Assembly: GCA_964035575.1 (NCBI GenBank)
Contig: OZ037877.1
Span: 310,001 to 374,000, forward strand
Source of the DNA: Rhynchopus sp. YZ270_cl-10
Taxonomy: Eukaryota; Euglenozoa; Diplonemea; Diplonemida; Diplonemidae
Length of the DNA: 64,000 bases
Direction of reading: 5' to 3'
Of this stretch, positions 19,402-28,914 are shown in pieces. The stretch's first letter is position 1; the number at the start of each line of letters is the position of its first letter. A program made the position numbers and the translations under genes. A model generated the notes under the pieces. That model saw nothing but the letters and a program-made list of their open reading frames with translations, was not told where the DNA came from and did not search any database.

Positions 19402-20532
19402 CTATTCAGTTTCGTTTGACCAGTCTAGCTCACGCACTTCCACGGCACTGGCATCTCCTGCAGTCCAGATGTACTGAGCACAGGTGGACACGGTGAGGCA
19501 GTTCAGCGCTGCTGGTGCGTCGTGGACCTGGAGACAGAGCCCTGTGTCGGTGTTCCAGACACGCCAGGATGCGTCCTCGCCAACGGAGACGGCTAAGGCT
19601 GTCGACGGCACGATGCGCACCCCCCAGACCTGCATGGTGTGGCCTGGCATCGTCCAGAGACACTTCCCACTGTCTTTGCACCACACCACAACCGTCGTGT
19701 CTGTGCTCCCAGAAACAATCTGGGTGTGCCCCACTGAAACAGACGACACACCGCTCGCATGGCCACAGCCAATCGAGCAAACGTAGCCCTCTGCATCCCA
19801 CAGCCGTATGGTGCCGTCCTCACCACCTGAGGCACATAGCGTGCCTAGAGGATCCCACGCTACACACCACACGGCGTCCCCATGCCCAGGAAGGATCTGT
19901 TCGCATACCCCATCCAAGGTCCAGATGCGGACGTTGCAGTCGCTGCATGCGGCTGCCACGGAGTTGCCCGACACTGCGAGGCCCCAGAACACTGAGGTGG
20001 GTGTGCGGATGAAGTGCCGGCACGTCCCGTCGGTGACAGACCAGATGCGCAAGGTGTGGTCGTCGCCTGCAGACACCACAGTGTCTGTGTCGCTGAAGGC
20101 AACACTCCGCACTGTCTCGCTGTGCCCCAGCAGGCTGCGGAGCAGGCTTGCTGATGGGGTGCTGTTCTCCCAGATATCGATGTGGTGGTGCCCGACAGCA
20201 AGAAGACGTCCACACCGGGTCACATCAATGGCATGTATGTGTTCACCACCAACGGTCTTGAGCGTCTCTGGCGCGGCCACGACCTGGACATGGTGTGTCA
20301 ATTCTATTATCGCAGATGTGTCAATGGCAGTGTCCGCAAGGCGGTCCGGCGTCTCGTAGTGGAGTGTGGTGCTGCCCTGGCACAGCATCATCAGGTGTGC
20401 GAGGTGCTGTGCACGTGGCTTGCCCCATAGTGCGGTGCAGATGCTTGAGATGACGTCAGCTGCGGAAGCATCACACGGCACGTCGACACAGCATGTCTCC
20501 CCCGTCTCTGTAAAGACAGCGTCGACCTGCAT
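19402..20532 (-). CDS. WD40 beta-propeller protein with N-terminal ubiquitin-like region
   Basis: About 376 residues from ATG at 20532. An upstream in-frame ATG at 20607 would add 25 residues, including poly-Pro encoded by a GGT microsatellite, so I prefer 20532. Residues 1-80 alternate strands and a helix and end AIIELTHH, like a beta-grasp ubiquitin fold (inference). The rest holds about seven WD repeats with GH...WD spacing: GHSETVRSVAFSDTDTVVSA, DDHTLRIWSV, GHGDAVWCVAWDPLGTLCAS, GEDGTIRLWDA, GHASGVSSVSVGHTQIVSGS, DTTVVVWC, GHTMQVWGVRIV and EDASWRVWNT. WD40 propellers are protein-interaction scaffolds; the partner is unknown. A fragment of this gene recurs at 50980-51128. Confidence 0.85.
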   Translation of the reverse strand: MQVDAVFTETGETCCVDVPCDASAADVISSICTALWGKPRAQHLAHLMMLCQGSTTLHYETPDRLADTAIDTSAIIELTHHVQVVAAPETLKTVGGEHIHAIDVTRCGRLLAVGHHHIDIWENSTPSASLLRSLLGHSETVRSVAFSDTDTVVSAGDDHTLRIWSVTDGTCRHFIRTPTSVFWGLAVSGNSVAAACSDCNVRIWTLDGVCEQILPGHGDAVWCVAWDPLGTLCASGGEDGTIRLWDAEGYVCSIGCGHASGVSSVSVGHTQIVSGSTDTTVVVWCKDSGKCLWTMPGHTMQVWGVRIVPSTALAVSVGEDASWRVWNTDTGLCLQVHDAPAALNCLTVSTCAQYIWTAGDASAVEVRELDWSNETE

Positions 20533-20607
20533 GCTGGAGAGGGGCGGTGGTGGTGGTGGTGGTGTGATTTGGTAAAGTGTGGAGAAGCAGAAGTTGGAAG
20601 TGCACAA

Positions 20608-21063
20608 AAACGTGCGGGCAGCAGAGGGAAATGGGGTGTCTTTGCTTTTTGGTAAACCTCGTTCGTCTTAGGGCAGAACAACCCTTATTATGCCTCACAA
20701 ACATTCGTGAGGCGTGACCAACTGTGGGTTTCCCCGTCATTTGAATGCAAAACCTACTACAAAAAAGGCTGGTTTTCAGAACCTTGCTTCACTTCTTCTC
20801 GATAATCAAAATAGCAAGGTCAGTGTTCCGCACATTATGAGTACGCACATATTATCATCATTATCTGTTCCGTGAAAAGTCCTTTAACACATCATGTAGC
20901 TGCCCTTCGACGGGACACAACAAGGCTCTTTACATTTCTCCTTTGCTGTGTCCATTATTCAAAAGGCAAACCGTGTGAAGTGCTGGACTGTATCAGGTCA
21001 CAAAAACAAAAAAAAAAAAAACAAAAACAAAAGTTAAATATCTCTCCCGTCTGCTCAAAGGCA
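20608..21063. other. Spacer and shared 3' flank of the surface-protein genes
   Basis: Bases about 20829-21020 are nearly identical to 25438-25620, the 3' flank of the paralogue, and include TTCGACGGGACACAACAAGG and TGTGTCCATTATTCAAAAGG. This is duplicated 3' UTR or downstream sequence. 20608-20828 shows nothing recognisable. Confidence 0.75.
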
Positions 21064-24000
21064 TCAGCTCAGCTGCAATGTCTCCTCAGCTTCCTTCCCC
21101 GCAGGGTACAGCTCAGCCTCCTCCCCAAGTGGTATCTCAAAAAGCGGGTTCTCGTGCTCTTTCGCATGCTGGCCCTTCTGCTGACAGCAAAGCGCAACAA
21201 CACACGCAGCCACACAGAGCACAAACACGCCCACACCAATGCCGATGTAAAGAACAACGTTGCTACCCGACCCTGCAGTATCACTCTCACATGTGTACGT
21301 CCCGTCTGCCAGCGTCAGGGTTGTGTTGCCTTCACACTCGACCGCATTGCACACACCATTGTGCAGCAATGTGTACGACGCGTCTGTGCTTGCGCAGGTC
21401 ACCCCGTGGCTCACAGACACACCCTCAGAGGAAAGCGCTGCTGTCAGGTCCTCCTTCCCCGAAAGTGCGTCTGCGAGTTTTGCTGTGCTGGCACGCACCA
21501 TCCCCACCACAAGGACACCGCCATCCGACACCACAACACGCATGTCCGTCACAATGCCCAGTGCTTCGCTCATTGTGCCCTCAAAGCTTTCCCTCGTCGT
21601 TGCTGTTGTCCACAAAGACTGTGCCTCCACTCCGTAGTACTCCACAGCAAACGCCATCGGCACTGTCACGTCGTCCGCAAGCAGGCACAGAGGCACACCA
21701 GGGGGGTGCACGTAGCCCTGTGTGTGGCACACACACGTCCCAGCCTTGCACGTCGCCTTCGGGTCAAGCCTCCCACTGCGACAGTCTTTGTCAGCTGTGC
21801 ACAGAGCGTTCACAGCAGGAGGTGGTGGTGGTGCAAAAGTGGCACCAGCAGGCAGGTCTGTTGGTGTTGCTGTTGGAAGTGCTGTGTCAGGTGCAGATGT
21901 GGGTGGAACTAAAGAAGCGCCTGCAGGCAGGTCTGTTGTGGGAAGTGCTGTGTCAGGTGCAGATGTGGGTGGAACTAAAGAAGCGCCAGCAGGCAGGTCT
22001 GTTGGTGTTGCTGTTGGAAGTGCTGTGTCAGGTGCAGATGTAGGTGGAACTAAAGAAGCGCCTGCAGGCGGGTCGGTTGTGGGAAGTGCTGTGTCAGGTG
22101 CAGGTGTCAGTGGAACTAAAGTGGCAACAGAAGGCGAAGCGCTTGCAGGCAGGTCTGTTGCGGTACCTGACGGAAGTGCCGAACGAGGTGCAGATGTAGG
22201 TGGAAACACAGTGACACCAGCAGGTAAGTTCGTTGGGTTACCTGACGGAAGTGCCGTGCTGCACTGCGCAGGGCCACCAGTTCTCTTCGCACCGTGGTTC
22301 GGGCATTCACACACAAAGTCACCCATGCTCTCAGGCGATGTGTCTGGGTCTGTGCAGGTCTCCCTCTCACCGTTCGGACCCACGCAAGGAAACAGACCAA
22401 TCATGCACTCGTTGCACTCCTTCATCGGTGCACCAAGCGACACTTCCTTCCCACCGACACAGCGGCACTCAAAGTTCTTCTCCACATCAAAGTCAGGGTC
22501 CAGACACGTCTCACCCTTCCCGCATGGTGCTGTCGCACACTCGTCCACACCGCCAGATGTAGGAGGCACCAAGGTTGCACCTGCAGGTAGGTCTGTTCTG
22601 GGAAGTGCCGTGTGAGGTGCAGGTGTAGAGGGAACTCCTGTGACAGGTGCAGAAGTCTTCTGCAACGAGGGTATCTCTGGTCTGACACCATTGCAACTCC
22701 ATGCAAGGGAAAAGAAGTTGTCCATATACATATGATCCGAATACACCAACTCAACAATGAAGTTGCCATCTATCGTGTAGTTATTGCTGTACATGCCGCT
22801 GTGGTAGATATACTGAATGACCTCCGCATTGTCGTTCAGAAATTTGATCTGAACAAAAGGAGAGATGTTGCCAAAGCTCGCAGCAATACTGACGGTGCCT
22901 ATGCAAGGGATGATCCACTTGTACAGCGCCCTTTCGGAGAACAGCCTCATGTACGTCCCCTCTTGCGGCAGTGTCAGGTAGTCAGAGGAGTCAAAGCCCT
23001 GCGCAGGTGGAACAACAGACGTGTCCTCACACTCCCACTCAGCCTTGAAGGCAGCCGTGTTGTGGTTCTGTGCACTGCTGTCGTTGTACACAAGCATCAT
23101 GTCGCCATTTGCAGGATACGAACCAGTGTAATGATCGTGTGTGCTGGTCAGCGACGTGAGCTGGTAGTTGTTGCTGTTGACAAGAGACAAGGTCCCTTTC
23201 ATTGCCGTGTTGAGGAATGATATGTGAACGGTTCCCACACACTGAAAGCTCCAGCACGTTGTGAATGGCTGTGACGCAGGAGGGAATGACGCATTCAGTG
23301 GTGACGATGACCCCACACAAGCAGCAAGAGGGACAAATGTAGGGGGAACTCCTGTGGCAGGTGCAGAAGTCTTCTGCAACGAGGGCATCTCTGGTCTGAC
23401 ACCATTGCAACTCCACGCAAGGGAAAAGAAGTTGTCCATATACATATGATCCGAATACACCAACTCAACAATGAAGTTGCCATCTATCGTGTAGTTATTG
23501 CTGTACATGCCGCTGTGGTAGATATACTGAATGACCTCCGCATTGTCATTCAGAAATTTGATCTGAACAAAAGGAGAGATGTTGCCAAAGCTCGCAGCAA
23601 TACTGAGAGTGCCTATGCAAGGGATGATCCACTTGTACAGCGCTCTTTCGGAGAACAGCCTCATGTACGTCCCCTCTTGCGGCAGTGTCAGGTAGTCAGA
23701 GGAGTCAAAGCCCTGTGCAGGTGGAACAACAGACGTGTCCTCACACTCCCACTCAGCCGTGAAGGCAGCCGTGTTGTGGTTCTGTGCACTGCTGTCGTTG
23801 TACATAAGCATCATGTCGCCATTTGCAGGATACGAACCAGTGTAATGATCGTGTGTGCTGGTCAGCGACGTGAACTGGTAGTTGTTGCTGTTGACAAGAG
23901 ACAAAGTCCCTTTCATTGCCGTGTTGAGGAATGATATGTGAACGGTTCCCACACACTGAAAGCTCCAGCACTTTATGAATGGCTGTGACGCAGGTGGGAA

Positions 24001-24876
24001 TGACGCATCCAGTGGTGACGATGACCCCACACAAGCAGCAAGAGGGACAAATGTAGGGGGAACTCCTGTGGCAGGTGCAGCTGTTTTCTCCAACGAGGGT
24101 ATCTCTGGTCTGACACCATTGCAACTCCACGCAAGGGAAAAGAAGTTGTCCATATACATATGATCCGAATACACCAACTCAACAATGAAGTTGCCATCTA
24201 TCGTGTAGTTATTGCTGTACATGCCGCTGTGGTAGATATACTGAATGACCTCCGCATTGTCATTCAGAAATTTTATCTGAACAAAAGGAGAGATGTTGCC
24301 AAAGCTCGCAGCAATACTGACGGTGCCTCTGCAAGGGATGATCCACTTGTACAGCGCCCTTTCGGAAAACAGCCTCATGTACGTCCCCTCTTGCGGCAGT
24401 GTCAGGTAGTCAGAGGAGTCAAAGCCCTGCGCAGGTGGAACAACAGACGTGTCCTCACACTCCCACTCAGCCTTGAAGGCAGCCGTGTTGTGGTTCTGTG
24501 CATTGCTGTCGTTGTACACAAGCATCATGTCGCCATTTGCAGGATACGAACCAGTGTAATGATCGTGTGTGCTGGTCAGCGACGTGAGCTGGTACTTGTT
24601 GCTGTTGACAAGAGACAAAGTCCCTTTCATTGCCGTGTTGAGGAATGATATGTGAACGGTTCCCACACACTGAAAGCTCCAGCACTTTATGAATGGCTGT
24701 GACGCAGGTGGGAATGACGCATCCAGTGGTGACGATGACCCCACACAAGCAGCAAGAGGGACAAATGTAGGGGGAACTCCTGTGGCAGGTGCTGGGGTTG
24801 GTGGAAGAGTCGGGAGCAAAGCAGCAAGCGACAGCGAGGAGACTGAGAGCACCACGAGCAAACACATTGTGTTCAT
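21064..24876 (-). CDS. Single-pass surface protein A: CUB-like repeats, EGF-like, Pro/Thr stalk, TM tail
   Basis: 1,270 residues from ATG at 24876; the longer open frame upstream lacks a signal peptide, so this Met was chosen. Order: signal peptide (MNTMCLLVVLSVSSLSLA); three ~238-residue tandem repeats over 90% identical, each with two beta-rich units ending AFKAEWECED and NFFSLAWSCNG, the latter recalling CUB domains (ELVYSD...FSLAW); an EGF-like Cys-rich segment (DECATAPCGKGETCLDPDFD, then FPCVGPNGERETC); a stalk of TALPT.TPTDLPAGASLVPP repeats likely to be O-glycosylated; a second Cys cluster; a SEA-like ~90-residue module; one membrane span (NVVLYIGIGVGVFVLCVAAC); and a ~40-residue acidic cytoplasmic tail ending ETLQLS. 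Probably a cell-surface adhesin or receptor (inference). From the EGF segment on it is almost the same as protein B. Confidence 0.85.
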   Translation of the reverse strand: MNTMCLLVVLSVSSLSLAALLPTLPPTPAPATGVPPTFVPLAACVGSSSPLDASFPPASQPFIKCWSFQCVGTVHISFLNTAMKGTLSLVNSNKYQLTSLTSTHDHYTGSYPANGDMMLVYNDSNAQNHNTAAFKAEWECEDTSVVPPAQGFDSSDYLTLPQEGTYMRLFSERALYKWIIPCRGTVSIAASFGNISPFVQIKFLNDNAEVIQYIYHSGMYSNNYTIDGNFIVELVYSDHMYMDNFFSLAWSCNGVRPEIPSLEKTAAPATGVPPTFVPLAACVGSSSPLDASFPPASQPFIKCWSFQCVGTVHISFLNTAMKGTLSLVNSNNYQFTSLTSTHDHYTGSYPANGDMMLMYNDSSAQNHNTAAFTAEWECEDTSVVPPAQGFDSSDYLTLPQEGTYMRLFSERALYKWIIPCIGTLSIAASFGNISPFVQIKFLNDNAEVIQYIYHSGMYSNNYTIDGNFIVELVYSDHMYMDNFFSLAWSCNGVRPEMPSLQKTSAPATGVPPTFVPLAACVGSSSPLNASFPPASQPFTTCWSFQCVGTVHISFLNTAMKGTLSLVNSNNYQLTSLTSTHDHYTGSYPANGDMMLVYNDSSAQNHNTAAFKAEWECEDTSVVPPAQGFDSSDYLTLPQEGTYMRLFSERALYKWIIPCIGTVSIAASFGNISPFVQIKFLNDNAEVIQYIYHSGMYSNNYTIDGNFIVELVYSDHMYMDNFFSLAWSCNGVRPEIPSLQKTSAPVTGVPSTPAPHTALPRTDLPAGATLVPPTSGGVDECATAPCGKGETCLDPDFDVEKNFECRCVGGKEVSLGAPMKECNECMIGLFPCVGPNGERETCTDPDTSPESMGDFVCECPNHGAKRTGGPAQCSTALPSGNPTNLPAGVTVFPPTSAPRSALPSGTATDLPASASPSVATLVPLTPAPDTALPTTDPPAGASLVPPTSAPDTALPTATPTDLPAGASLVPPTSAPDTALPTTDLPAGASLVPPTSAPDTALPTATPTDLPAGATFAPPPPPAVNALCTADKDCRSGRLDPKATCKAGTCVCHTQGYVHPPGVPLCLLADDVTVPMAFAVEYYGVEAQSLWTTATTRESFEGTMSEALGIVTDMRVVVSDGGVLVVGMVRASTAKLADALSGKEDLTAALSSEGVSVSHGVTCASTDASYTLLHNGVCNAVECEGNTTLTLADGTYTCESDTAGSGSNVVLYIGIGVGVFVLCVAACVVALCCQQKGQHAKEHENPLFEIPLGEEAELYPAGKEAEETLQLS

Positions 24877-24942
24877 GTGGGTGGGTATGGTCCTGAGTGG
24901 TGTGGTGTTGTATGGGGTCTGCCGGTAATATATAAATAGTGC
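24877..24942 (-). promoter_or_regulatory. Shared 5' leader and possible TATA element
   Basis: The ~55 bases before the start codons of genes A and B are nearly identical, up to TTA(C/A)CGGCAGACCCC. Immediately upstream in gene A is CACTATTTATATATTA, a TATA-like string ~50-65 bp before the ATG. Gene B diverges there and has only TTTATTAA. The promoter role is inferred. Confidence 0.35.
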
Positions 24943-25098
24943 GCAAACGTGCGGGCGGCAGAAAGGGAATGCGTTTAGGGGTACTATTTCTTTTGTTTTA
25001 CTACAGACTACTATCACGGGTGTGGTCCCGCTTCGAGCACATAACAAAAACCCGATGTGTTTCGGGTGCGGAAAAAAGAGGGGGTTTTCTCTTCAATA

Positions 25099-25384
25099 CC
25101 CAATATCCCAGTACCCATTCTTGTTAGTACCCATTTTCAAAAGTGGGACTAACGAGAACCAAAAGTGAGTATTAGAGTGAATTATTTTTTTGCGGCGTTG
25201 TACCGAAGGTGCACGAAGACAGGGGTGGTATTTTTTGCGGTGTCGCATCCCCTGTGTTGGCCACACTTCGGTTCATGTGCCATTGCGTGGGACTGGGTAC
25301 CTGGGTAGCCAGATACCCTAAAAAGTTCTCGTTAATACCCACTTTTAAACATGGGTAAAACGAGAATGGGTGCTGGGAGTTGGG
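25099..25384. mobile_element. ~286-bp MITE, TA target site
   Basis: The ends are CCCAATATCCCAGTACCCAT and the complement of CCCAACTCCCAGCACCCATT, each flanked by TA (25097-25098 and 25385-25386). A second inverted layer (GTACCCATTTTCAAAAGTGG against CCACTTTTAAACATGGGTA) lies inside. The centre (about 25190-25312) is homologous to the core module inside the 44.8-kb element (48888-49022), although the ends are unrelated. Confidence 0.8.
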
Positions 25385-25437
25385 TATTAGAGAAGTTTAC
25401 CCAAAAATAAAATATGGCTAGCTGACAGATGAGGTGT

Positions 25438-25620
25438 TCGCACATATTATCATCATTATCTGTTCCGTAAAAACTCTTTTAACACATCGTGTAGCAGCCC
25501 TTCGACGGGACACAACAAGGCTCTTTACATTTCTCCTTTGCTGTGTCCATTATTCAAAAGGCAAACCGAGCGAAGTGCTGGACTGTATCAGGTCACAAAA
25601 ACAAATAAAAAACAAAAACA
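25438..25620. repeat. Duplicated 3' flank of gene B
   Basis: Direct repeat of 20829-21020 with few differences. It shows that the duplicated unit covers the gene plus at least ~200 bp of downstream sequence. Confidence 0.85.
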
Positions 25621-25635
25621 AAAAAAGCAAACTTA

Positions 25636-25858
25636 CTTGGGGGGGTCGAATAGTAGACGCCCCCTGTATAATTCCCCCCCCACATATTACCACAACTACT
25701 CAAAACACGAAATCTGTTGCTTTATTGGACTCATCGGGCATTTTTGTGGGGTCAGACTCCACTTTCGAGCACCTAAAATAGGGTCAAAAAAAATGGAGTC
25801 TAAAATTTAGGGGGGGTCCACTATTCAAAGGGGGGGTCTACTATTCGACCCTCCCCCA
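25636..25858. mobile_element. ~220-bp MITE in the gene B 3' flank, TA target site
   Basis: TIRs CTTGGGGGGGTCGAATAGTA and the complement of CTGGGGGAGGGTCGAATAGT, with TA on both sides. It interrupts the 3' flank that genes A and B share and is absent from gene A's flank, so it inserted after the duplication. Confidence 0.85.
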
Positions 25859-25891
25859 GTAGTAAAGATCTCTCCCGTCTGCTCAAAGGCA

Positions 25892-28492
25892 TCAGCTCAG
25901 CTGCAACGTCTCCTCAGCTTCCTTCTCTGCCGGGCACAGCTCAGCCTCCTCCCCAAGTGGTACCTCAAAGAGTGGGTTCTCGTGCTCTTTCGCATGCTGG
26001 CCCTTCTGCTGACAGCAAAGCGCAGCAACACACGCAGCTGCCACACCGAGGCCAACGTAAAGGACAATGTTGCTGCCCCCGCCCGACTCATCCGGCTGTG
26101 CAGCATCACTCTCACATGTGTACGTCCCGTCTGCCAGCGTCAGGGTTGTGTTGCCTTCACACTCGACCGCATTGCACACACCATTGTACTGCACTGTGTA
26201 CGACGCGTCTGTGCTTGCGCAGGTCACCCCGTGGCTCACAGACACACCCTCAGAGGAAAGCGCTGCTGTCAGGTCCTCCTTCCCCGAAAGTGCGTCTGCG
26301 AGTTTTGCTGTGCTGGCACGCACCATCCCCACCACAAGGACACCGCCGTCCGACACCACAACACGCATGTCCGTCACAATGCCCAGTGCTTCGCTCATTG
26401 TGCCCTCAAAGCTTTCCCTCGTCGTTGCTGTTGTCCACAAAGACTGTGCCTCCACTCCGTAGTACTCCACAGCAAACGCCATCGGCACTGTCACGTCGTC
26501 CGCAAGCAGGCACAGAGGCACACCAGTGGGGTGCACGTAGCCCTGTGTGTGGCACACACACGTCCCAGCATTGCACGTCGCCTTCGGGTCAAGCCTCCCA
26601 CTGCGACAGTCTTTGTCAGCTGTGCACAGAGCGTTCACAGCAGGAGGTGGTGGTGGTGCAAAAGTGGCACCAGCAGGCAGGTCTGTTGGTGTTGCTGTTG
26701 GAAGTGCTGTGTCAGGTGCAGATGTGGGTGGAACTAAAGAAGCGCTTGCAGGCGGGTCGGTTGTGGGAAGTGCTGTGTCAGGTGCAGGTGTCAGTGGAAC
26801 TAAAGTGGCAACAGAAGGCGAAGCGCTTGCAGGCAGGTCTGTTGCGGTACCTGACGGAAGTGCCGAACGAGGTGCAGATGTAGGTGGAAACACAGTGACA
26901 CCAGCAGGTAAGTTCGTTGGGTTACCTGACGGAAGTGCCGTGCTGCACTGCGCAGGGCCACCAGTTCTCTTCGCACCGTGGTTCGGGCATTCACACACAA
27001 AGTCACCCATGCTCTCAGGCGATGTGTCTGGGTCTGTGCAGGTCTCCCTCTCACCGTTCGGACCCACGCAAGGAAACAGACCAATCATGCACTCGTTGCA
27101 CTCCTTCATCGGTGCACCAAGCGACACTTCCTTCCCACCGACACAGCGGCACTCAAAGTTCTTCTCCACATCAAAGTCAGGGTCCAGACACGTCTCACCC
27201 TTCCCGCATGGTGCTGTCGCACACTCGTCCACACCGCCAGATGTAGGAGGCACCAAGGTTGCACCTGCAGGTAGGTCTGTTGTGCCAGACGGAAGTGCTG
27301 TGTCAGGTGGAGATGTAGGTAGAGCAACAGCGACACCAGCAGGCAGGTCTGTTGGTGTTGCTGTTGGAAGTGCTGTGTCAGGTGCAGGTGTCAGTGGAAC
27401 TAAAGTGGCAACAGCAGGCGAAGCGCTGGCGGGCAGGTCTGTTGCGGTACCTGACGGAAGTGCCGTGCGAGGTGCAGATGTAGGTGGAGCTACATCCCAC
27501 CCACAACCCGACGCATACTCCGGCGTGCTTTGCGAGCACACCAACGCAACACCGTTGCCCTGGTACATTCCGAACAGAACTGCATCCCCCAAGCCACCCA
27601 CCGCAGGGCACGTTGCCTTGGGGACAAGCATTTCCTCGAAAGTCGTGTTATAGGGCGACGTCACACCTGCATGGTGCACATAAACAAAAACCTGCGCCAT
27701 CGGAGCACCGTCGGATTCGCAGGCAATGACGTAGTGCACATCGATGTAGAAGGAGAACTGTGTGGAGACGTTCCGCCCTGCCACACCACAGGCACGGCAG
27801 CTGTCGTACAACGAAAACACGTCTTCAGAGAAATCTGCAGTCGCCTCGACACCAGTCTTCGCGGACAGTGCGTTGTTGTGCACGAGGTACGTCCTCGAGA
27901 CAGAGACAGTCGCATTTGACGAGGCACGCACAGTGTCGTTTCCGTTGTACGAAGCGGTCCACGCAACGTAAATGTAGTTGCCATCTCCGAGCAGATAGGG
28001 CTCCATGTTGAACGGCGAATCTGAGTCGGAGAGCACGGTTTCGTATAAAGACGGCATCCCGTAAGTCATACTCACAACCCTCGCCACGATACTTGAGTTG
28101 ACCCCAGGGTACGTCTGCTGCCACACGGCCATGAATCCTTCGTTTGTCCGTATCATTGCCGGGGAGGAAATGATGGGAGCCGGGCCCGGGCCTGAGTACG
28201 CGTCGTTCAGAATCCATGCGTTGGAGGTGCTGCCGTTTTGGTAGGTAACATAGCACAGCAGATCGCTGCCCAGGTGGTGCAGCACCGCACGGCCACCTCC
28301 GTCAAGCACAGCAACTCTTGTATCACTGCACAGCGGTGCAAGCGACGGCCCTGCGCTTGGGTTACTGCACACCACACTAGGCCTCAACAGCGGGTCTGTG
28401 GCAGGTGCTGGGGTTGGTGGAAGAGTCGGGACCAAACCGGCAAGCGACAGCGAGGAGACCGAGAGCACCACGAGCAAACACATTGTGTTCAT
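25892..28492 (-). CDS. Single-pass surface protein B: distinct ectodomain on the same stalk, TM and tail as A
   Basis: 866 residues. The signal peptide and first linker are those of A (MNTMCLLVVLSVSSLSLAGL). Residues ~33-335 are unrelated to A's repeats: a Cys-containing beta-rich domain with VAVLDGGGRAVLHHLGSDLL, AWILNDAYSGPGPAPIISSP, GFMAVWQQTYPGVNSSIVAR, YLLGDGNYIYVAWTASYNGN and YVIACESDGAPMAQVFVYVH. Spaced W/Y..V-W strands suggest a propeller or jelly-roll fold, family unknown. From VDECATAPCGKG on it follows A nearly residue for residue (EGF-like, Pro/Thr stalk, Cys cluster, SEA-like module), with a shortened TM region carrying an extra PDESGGG and the same tail. N-glycosylation sites (NGS, NSS, NDT, NVS, NTT) are frequent in the unique domain. 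Probably a surface receptor or adhesin (inference). Confidence 0.85.
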   Translation of the reverse strand: MNTMCLLVVLSVSSLSLAGLVPTLPPTPAPATDPLLRPSVVCSNPSAGPSLAPLCSDTRVAVLDGGGRAVLHHLGSDLLCYVTYQNGSTSNAWILNDAYSGPGPAPIISSPAMIRTNEGFMAVWQQTYPGVNSSIVARVVSMTYGMPSLYETVLSDSDSPFNMEPYLLGDGNYIYVAWTASYNGNDTVRASSNATVSVSRTYLVHNNALSAKTGVEATADFSEDVFSLYDSCRACGVAGRNVSTQFSFYIDVHYVIACESDGAPMAQVFVYVHHAGVTSPYNTTFEEMLVPKATCPAVGGLGDAVLFGMYQGNGVALVCSQSTPEYASGCGWDVAPPTSAPRTALPSGTATDLPASASPAVATLVPLTPAPDTALPTATPTDLPAGVAVALPTSPPDTALPSGTTDLPAGATLVPPTSGGVDECATAPCGKGETCLDPDFDVEKNFECRCVGGKEVSLGAPMKECNECMIGLFPCVGPNGERETCTDPDTSPESMGDFVCECPNHGAKRTGGPAQCSTALPSGNPTNLPAGVTVFPPTSAPRSALPSGTATDLPASASPSVATLVPLTPAPDTALPTTDPPASASLVPPTSAPDTALPTATPTDLPAGATFAPPPPPAVNALCTADKDCRSGRLDPKATCNAGTCVCHTQGYVHPTGVPLCLLADDVTVPMAFAVEYYGVEAQSLWTTATTRESFEGTMSEALGIVTDMRVVVSDGGVLVVGMVRASTAKLADALSGKEDLTAALSSEGVSVSHGVTCASTDASYTVQYNGVCNAVECEGNTTLTLADGTYTCESDAAQPDESGGGSNIVLYVGLGVAAACVAALCCQQKGQHAKEHENPLFEVPLGEEAELCPAEKEAEETLQLS

Positions 28493-28914
28493 GTGGGTGG
28501 GGATGGTCCTGAGTGGTGTGGTGTTGTATGGGGTCTGCCGTTAATAAACACACGTTGGACATTGCGTTGGGACTTTTGGGCATTTTTTTGGCCAACTTAG
28601 CAGCTCTGGGGAGGTGTGAAAAATCAACAACAGACAAAAGGGTAGGCTTGTTTTTCTTCTTCTGTGGGTGCTGGGGAGGAGATGGTTACATTGTGGGTCA
28701 CACCGTGAGGTATGCCCAACATACTGTATAAAACACACTATCCAACCAAACAAAGCTGCCATGTCGGAAAATCATGGCCACTTTTTTCTTCTTTTTTTTG
28801 AAAACAAAAGACAAACGGAAGAAAAACGATAAAATCACCTCCTCCCTCATTCTACATACTTCTCCTATCAAGGTGCATCACTTTCACTTCATCCCCCTCG
28901 AGTTCTCCTCCTCT
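28493..28914. other. Spacer between surface gene B and the J-protein gene
   Basis: The first ~55 bases are the leader shared with gene A. The rest is mixed-composition spacer with T-runs and nothing recognised. Confidence 0.6.

Noticed and set aside
26547-27653. 368-codon frame antisense to surface gene B (and the like antisense to A)
   Set aside because: Mirror of a GC-rich coding sequence; the opposite strand has a signal peptide, Cys-rich domains and a TM tail, and the antisense frame has no start context or domain.
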